Shown: piece by piece, positions 61,186 through 64,000 of the stretch
Layout: the number at the start of each line of letters is the position of its first letter
How positions within the stretch are numbered: the first letter of the stretch is position 1
DNA from: an uncultured Sphingomonas sp.
GTDB taxonomy: Bacteria > Pseudomonadota > Alphaproteobacteria > Sphingomonadales > Sphingomonadaceae
DNA length: 64,000 nucleotides
Reading direction: 5' to 3'
Assembly (NCBI RefSeq): GCF_913777625.1
Contig: NZ_CAJYTI010000010.1
Coordinates: 363,095 to 427,094 of the forward strand
Made by a program: the position numbers and the translations under genes
The notes under the pieces: generated by a model
Seen by the model: the letters and a program-made list of their open reading frames with translations, nothing else
Database searches by the model: none
Told to the model about the DNA's origin: nothing

Positions 61186-62097
61186 TCATCCGCCCGGGGA
61201 CATATCGACAGGACCGTCCGGCACGTCGTGCCCGGCGACCCCGGTGCGGCCCGTGGCGGACGCGCGCCGCTCGCCGTCCATCCGTGCGTGTGGCGCGCGG
61301 CCGGGATCCTCCGGCCTGGCCGAATCCCAGCGAACGCCATGGGGCAAAATATAGCCCTGGCCGCGCACCGTGACGATCACCGGCACCGCCGCCGTCAGAT
61401 CGGCGCGGAGGCGACTGACCAGGACGTCGATCGCGCGCAGGCCGCGATCGTTGCCCGGGCCGGCAGCGGTGCCGGCGCGCAGGGCGTCTCGGTCGAGGAT
61501 GCGCCGCGGGTTGCGCAGGAACAGCGTAAGCAGATCGGCTTCGGCGGTGCTCAGCCGCTGGCGGCCGCCGTCGCGGCGATACAGCAGCCGGCGCTGCGGA
61601 TCGAAGGCGAGATCGGCGAAGTACGCGGTGCCGCTGGGCAGGCCGGCAGCGGTCGCGCGCCGCCGGCCGAGCAGTGCGCCCACGCGAGCGAGCATCTCCG
61701 CGGCACTGCACGGCTTCGAAACGCAGTGATCCGCCCCCATTTCGAGCGCGATGATGCGATCGACCTCGCTCATCGCCGGCGCGGTGACGATCAGCGCCGG
61801 CGGCGTCGGCAGCCGGGCGATCTCACCGAACAGGGCGGATGGGGTTGCCCCTGCGATCGCGGGATCGAGTATCAGCACGTCCCAGGCGGCGCCGGTCAGG
61901 CGATGGCGCAGATGCGGCAGATCGTCGCACCGGAACACGTGAAGACCTTCGGCTTCGAACGGCTCCACCAGTGCCTGGAGGAAGATCGTGTCGGGGTCGG
62001 CAAGGAGGATACGGCGCCCGGCGAGCGACGGCCGCGAGGATGGCGGCAACGGCGGCGACGCGGCCAGTCCAGGCGGGGTCGTAGCGGGCAGGGACAT
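61186..62097 (-). CDS. OmpR-family response regulator
   Basis: 303-residue regulator with a receiver (about 28-145: ILLADPDTIFL, phospho-Asp in VLILDPAIAG near residue 78, Thr in LIVTAPA, Lys in CVSKPC) and a C-terminal winged helix (about 160-250: LSTAEADLLTLFLRNPRRILDRDAL, AIDVLVSRLRADL, VRGQGYIL). A 50-residue basic tail follows. No partner kinase is adjacent. Its 3' end lies 71 bases before the HTH gene start. EcfG promoter and membrane gene lie divergently upstream. Confidence 0.88.
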   Translation of the reverse strand: MSLPATTPPGLAASPPLPPSSRPSLAGRRILLADPDTIFLQALVEPFEAEGLHVFRCDDLPHLRHRLTGAAWDVLILDPAIAGATPSALFGEIARLPTPPALIVTAPAMSEVDRIIALEMGADHCVSKPCSAAEMLARVGALLGRRRATAAGLPSGTAYFADLAFDPQRRLLYRRDGGRQRLSTAEADLLTLFLRNPRRILDRDALRAGTAAGPGNDRGLRAIDVLVSRLRADLTAAVPVIVTVRGQGYILPHGVRWDSARPEDPGRAPHARMDGERRASATGRTGVAGHDVPDGPVDMSPGG

Positions 62098-62193
62098 GAT
62101 ACGCTTCCCACATGGTTACGGAAGCGTCAGGACTGCGCACCCTTGTTTGCCGCAGCGTTTCATTGCGTTACCGGATTTTAACGCGGCACGGCC

Positions 62194-62219
62194 GGAACGA
62201 TCGCGCGCCATCTCTCGTT
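62194..62219 (+). promoter_or_regulatory. EcfG-dependent promoter of the lmo0937-like gene
   Basis: GGAAC (62194-62198), a 17-base spacer and CGTT (62216-62219), an exact match to the general stress consensus. The -10 ends 28 bases before the ATG at 62248. Confidence 0.78.
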
Positions 62220-62247
62220 ACCGAAGCGGTTTCTGGGAGTGAATTCT

Positions 62248-62391
62248 ATGCTTTGGACGCTGGTCGTTATCCTTCTCATCCTGTGGCTGCTGGGCTTTTC
62301 GTTCCACATCGCCGGCGGAATCATCCACATCCTGCTGGTGATTGCCCTGGTGATCGGCCTGATCCAGCTGTTCACCGGCCGCAGGGTTTGA
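62248..62391 (+). CDS. lmo0937-like small membrane protein
   Basis: 47-residue protein with two hydrophobic segments (LWTLVVILLILWLLGFSF and GGIIHILLVIALVIGLIQLF) joined by HIAGG, ending GRRV. This is the layout of the lmo0937 (DUF5670) family. Its function is unknown; members are widespread and often stress-induced. TGGGAGTG precedes the ATG. It has a consensus EcfG promoter. Too short for usual gene-length cut-offs. Confidence 0.85.
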   Translation: MLWTLVVILLILWLLGFSFHIAGGIIHILLVIALVIGLIQLFTGRRV

Positions 62392-62411
62392 ACCGGGCGC
62401 CCGGCAGGCGA

Positions 62412-63704
62412 TCAGTCGCCGGCCGGGCCCGTATAGTCGGCGCCGTACACCGCCTTGCGGAAATCGCGGTGCAGCGTGCCGTCGAACGGCGCTTTCTGGA
62501 CGAGGAACACCGCGGTCAGCTTGTTCGCAGGGTCGACCCAGAACAGCGTCGACCAGGCACCGTCCCAAAAGAATTCGCCGACTGCACCGCGATTCTCCTC
62601 GGGCGTCTTCGGCTGGCCGGTGCGGACGAAGAAATCGATTCCGAACCCGCCATTGCCCTTGCCCGGCAGCCACAGCCGCTGCGTGATTGCCGGATCCAGA
62701 TCGTCGGTGGCCATCCGCTCCACGGTGGAGGGCTTGAGAATCTTCACCCCGTCCAGCGTGCCCTTGTTGAGCAGCATGCGGGCAAAGCGCATATAATCGT
62801 CGCTGGTCGAAACCAGGCCGAAGTCGCCGGGCGTCAGCTTGCGCGGCGCGAAGTTGATGCGGCGGATCATCGCCTCCGGCATGCGCGCGAGCGTGCCGTC
62901 GGCGCCCTTCTGATAGCCCGCCGCCAGCCGCGGCAGGCGCTCGGCCGGCTGGGTCCAGCCGGTGTCCTTCATGCCGAGCGGATCGAAGACATGCGCCTTC
63001 ACATAGGCCTCGAACGGCATGCCGGACAGCTTCTCGACCAGCAGCCCCTGCACGGCGACGGCGGCGCTGTACCGCCACTGGGTGCCCGGCTGGTAGACCA
63101 GCGGCACCGACGCCAGCCGGCGGCCGAACTCGGGCAGATCGTGGTCGAGCGCCAGCGGATCCGCCTGGTCGAACAGCAGATCGGCGGGATGCTCCTTCCC
63201 GCCATAGGAAAAGCCGGCGGTGTGGCGCAGGATGTCGCGGATCAGGATCGGGCGGCGCGGCGCCTCGGTGCGCACCGATCCGTCCGCGTTCTTGCCGGCA
63301 TAGACGCGGACCTGCGCGAATTCCGGCAGATAGTCGGCAAGCGGATCGTCGATGCGGAACTTGCCCTGCTCCCAAAGCTGCATCAGCGCGACGCCGGTGA
63401 CCGGCTTGGTCATCGAGAAGATCTGGATCAGCGTGTCGCGGGTCATCGGCCGGTGCGCCTCGCGATCGGCATCGCCGCGCGCGCCGAAATAGACCTCGCG
63501 GCCGTCGACCCACACCAGTGCGGATACCCCCACCGCGCGGCCATCCGCGATCATCCGGGCGAGCGCCCGGTCGATCCGGGCTGGATCGATGCGAAGTTTC
63601 GTCGCGGCGGGGCGGGCAATCTTTTGCGCGGAAGCGGACGGTATCATGGTGCTCGACAGCAACGTCATGCTGGCGGCAGCAGCCAAGATTATACGAAATT
63701 TCAT
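62412..63704 (-). CDS. Exported beta-lactamase-family serine hydrolase
   Basis: 430-residue class C beta-lactamase-like hydrolase/esterase. A signal peptide ends near SASAQ (residue 27). The nucleophile motif IFSMTKPVTG (SxxK, near residue 98) and the Tyr of QWRYSAAVAV near residue 205 are present; the YxN motif is changed to YSA, as in many esterases of this fold. The C-terminal FFWDGAWSTLFWVDP is family-like. Its substrate is unknown. GGGGGAGG precedes the ATG. The gene end lies 20 bases from the lmo0937-like stop. Confidence 0.88.
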   Translation of the reverse strand: MKFRIILAAAASMTLLSSTMIPSASAQKIARPAATKLRIDPARIDRALARMIADGRAVGVSALVWVDGREVYFGARGDADREAHRPMTRDTLIQIFSMTKPVTGVALMQLWEQGKFRIDDPLADYLPEFAQVRVYAGKNADGSVRTEAPRRPILIRDILRHTAGFSYGGKEHPADLLFDQADPLALDHDLPEFGRRLASVPLVYQPGTQWRYSAAVAVQGLLVEKLSGMPFEAYVKAHVFDPLGMKDTGWTQPAERLPRLAAGYQKGADGTLARMPEAMIRRINFAPRKLTPGDFGLVSTSDDYMRFARMLLNKGTLDGVKILKPSTVERMATDDLDPAITQRLWLPGKGNGGFGIDFFVRTGQPKTPEENRGAVGEFFWDGAWSTLFWVDPANKLTAVFLVQKAPFDGTLHRDFRKAVYGADYTGPAGD

Positions 63705-63828
63705 ATATTTCCTCCCCCGGTCCGCGGTTCGTCCGACCGTCACTTCCGATGGCGCGATCACACCGCCGGGATGCTTGCAGCTTTTTGTCTGCTGCGCCAA
63801 AGGGGATTCACAGCTGGAGCCACAAAAC

Positions 63829-64000
63829 TTGAATATCAGCCCTACCGAGTTCGCAAGCCTGCTTTGCTCGCGCCTGTGCCACGATCTGTTGAGCCCGGTC
63901 GGTGCGCTCAACAACGGTCTCGAACTGCTCGCCGACGAGCATGACCCCGAGATGCGTGCACGCTGCCTCGAGCTGCTGGCGGAGAGCGCGCGGGCGAGCG
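63829..64000 (+). CDS. chpT: Histidine phosphotransferase ChpT (5' part)
   Basis: The first 57 codons are visible. They read ISPTEFASLLCSRLCHDLLS then PVGALNNGLELLADE, with the phosphorylated His in LCHDLLSP. This is the ChpT family, which passes phosphate from CckA to CtrA and CpdR in alphaproteobacteria. The TTG at 63829 is preceded by CTGGAG; no ATG is in frame. The rest lies beyond the window. It is divergent from the serine hydrolase. Confidence 0.88.
   Translation, partial: MNISPTEFASLLCSRLCHDLLSPVGALNNGLELLADEHDPEMRARCLELLAESARAS

Noticed and set aside
62112..63944. 610-codon plus-strand frame
   Set aside because: Antisense of the serine hydrolase; it also runs over the lmo0937-like gene and the chpT start in other frames.

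Overview
The window is GC-rich chromosomal DNA from an alphaproteobacterium. It is most likely a Sphingomonas-type member of the Sphingomonadales, judged from gene content and order rather than from a database search. The clues are a complete general stress response locus of the PhyR-NepR-EcfG type with a PhyP-like kinase, a complex I accessory protein of the NDUFA12 family, a DUF2155 lipoprotein, a TorF-type porin, ChpT at the right edge, and a division and cell wall (dcw) cluster with alphaproteobacterial gene order.

Layout. 1-12.8 kb: mixed housekeeping genes. These are a fatty acyl-AMP ligase cut by the left edge, recX, a double cold-shock protein, a secreted aspartyl protease, an alpha/beta hydrolase, NDUFA12, DUF2155, aat, an orphan ParA-like ATPase, small lipoproteins, a GAF histidine kinase, a family-6-type DNA glycosylase, an Mpo1-like protein and a cysteine synthase. 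13.2-32.4 kb: the dcw cluster mraZ-rsmH-ftsL-ftsI-murE-murF-mraY-murD-ftsW-murG-murC-murB-ddl-ftsQ-ftsA-ftsZ. Most neighbours are coupled by ATGA or GTGA overlaps. The run is broken by palindromic repeats before murF, murB and ddl. 32.4-43.1 kb: a TPR/SPOR protein with 19-residue tandem repeats, a dGTPase, a TorF porin, small secreted proteins, a DUF1800/DUF1501 pair, a flagellin, a decayed copy of the DUF1501 3' end, and a lower-GC nuclease toxin with its immunity gene. 43.3-50.1 kb: argS, a SPOR protein, nagZ, scpAB, tatABC and an entericidin. 50.3-54.5 kb: the stress response locus (phyP-nepR divergent from phyR, a 45-residue membrane ORF, and ecfG), then SRP RNA. 54.6-64 kb: dnaX-ybaB, a stress-type membrane protein, mtgA, rpoH, rluD, a JAMM protease, an unknown helix-turn-helix protein, a response regulator, a 47-residue membrane protein, a serine hydrolase and the start of chpT.

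How it fits together. The dcw block supplies peptidoglycan precursors and the divisome from one nearly continuous transcription unit, with putative MraZ boxes upstream of mraZ. The stress locus appears to control targets inside the same window: motifs matching the EcfG promoter consensus lie before nepR, before the 56.6 kb membrane protein and before the 62.2 kb membrane protein. The most unusual island is 41.3-43.3 kb. There a probable nuclease-immunity pair with foreign-looking composition sits beside a pseudogene fragment and a long inverted-repeat element.

Genes shorter than 60 codons (nepR, entericidin, two tiny membrane ORFs and the lmo0937-like gene), the SRP RNA and the edge-truncated genes were found by reading the sequence directly. 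No tRNA, rRNA, CRISPR array, insertion sequence or phage module was seen.
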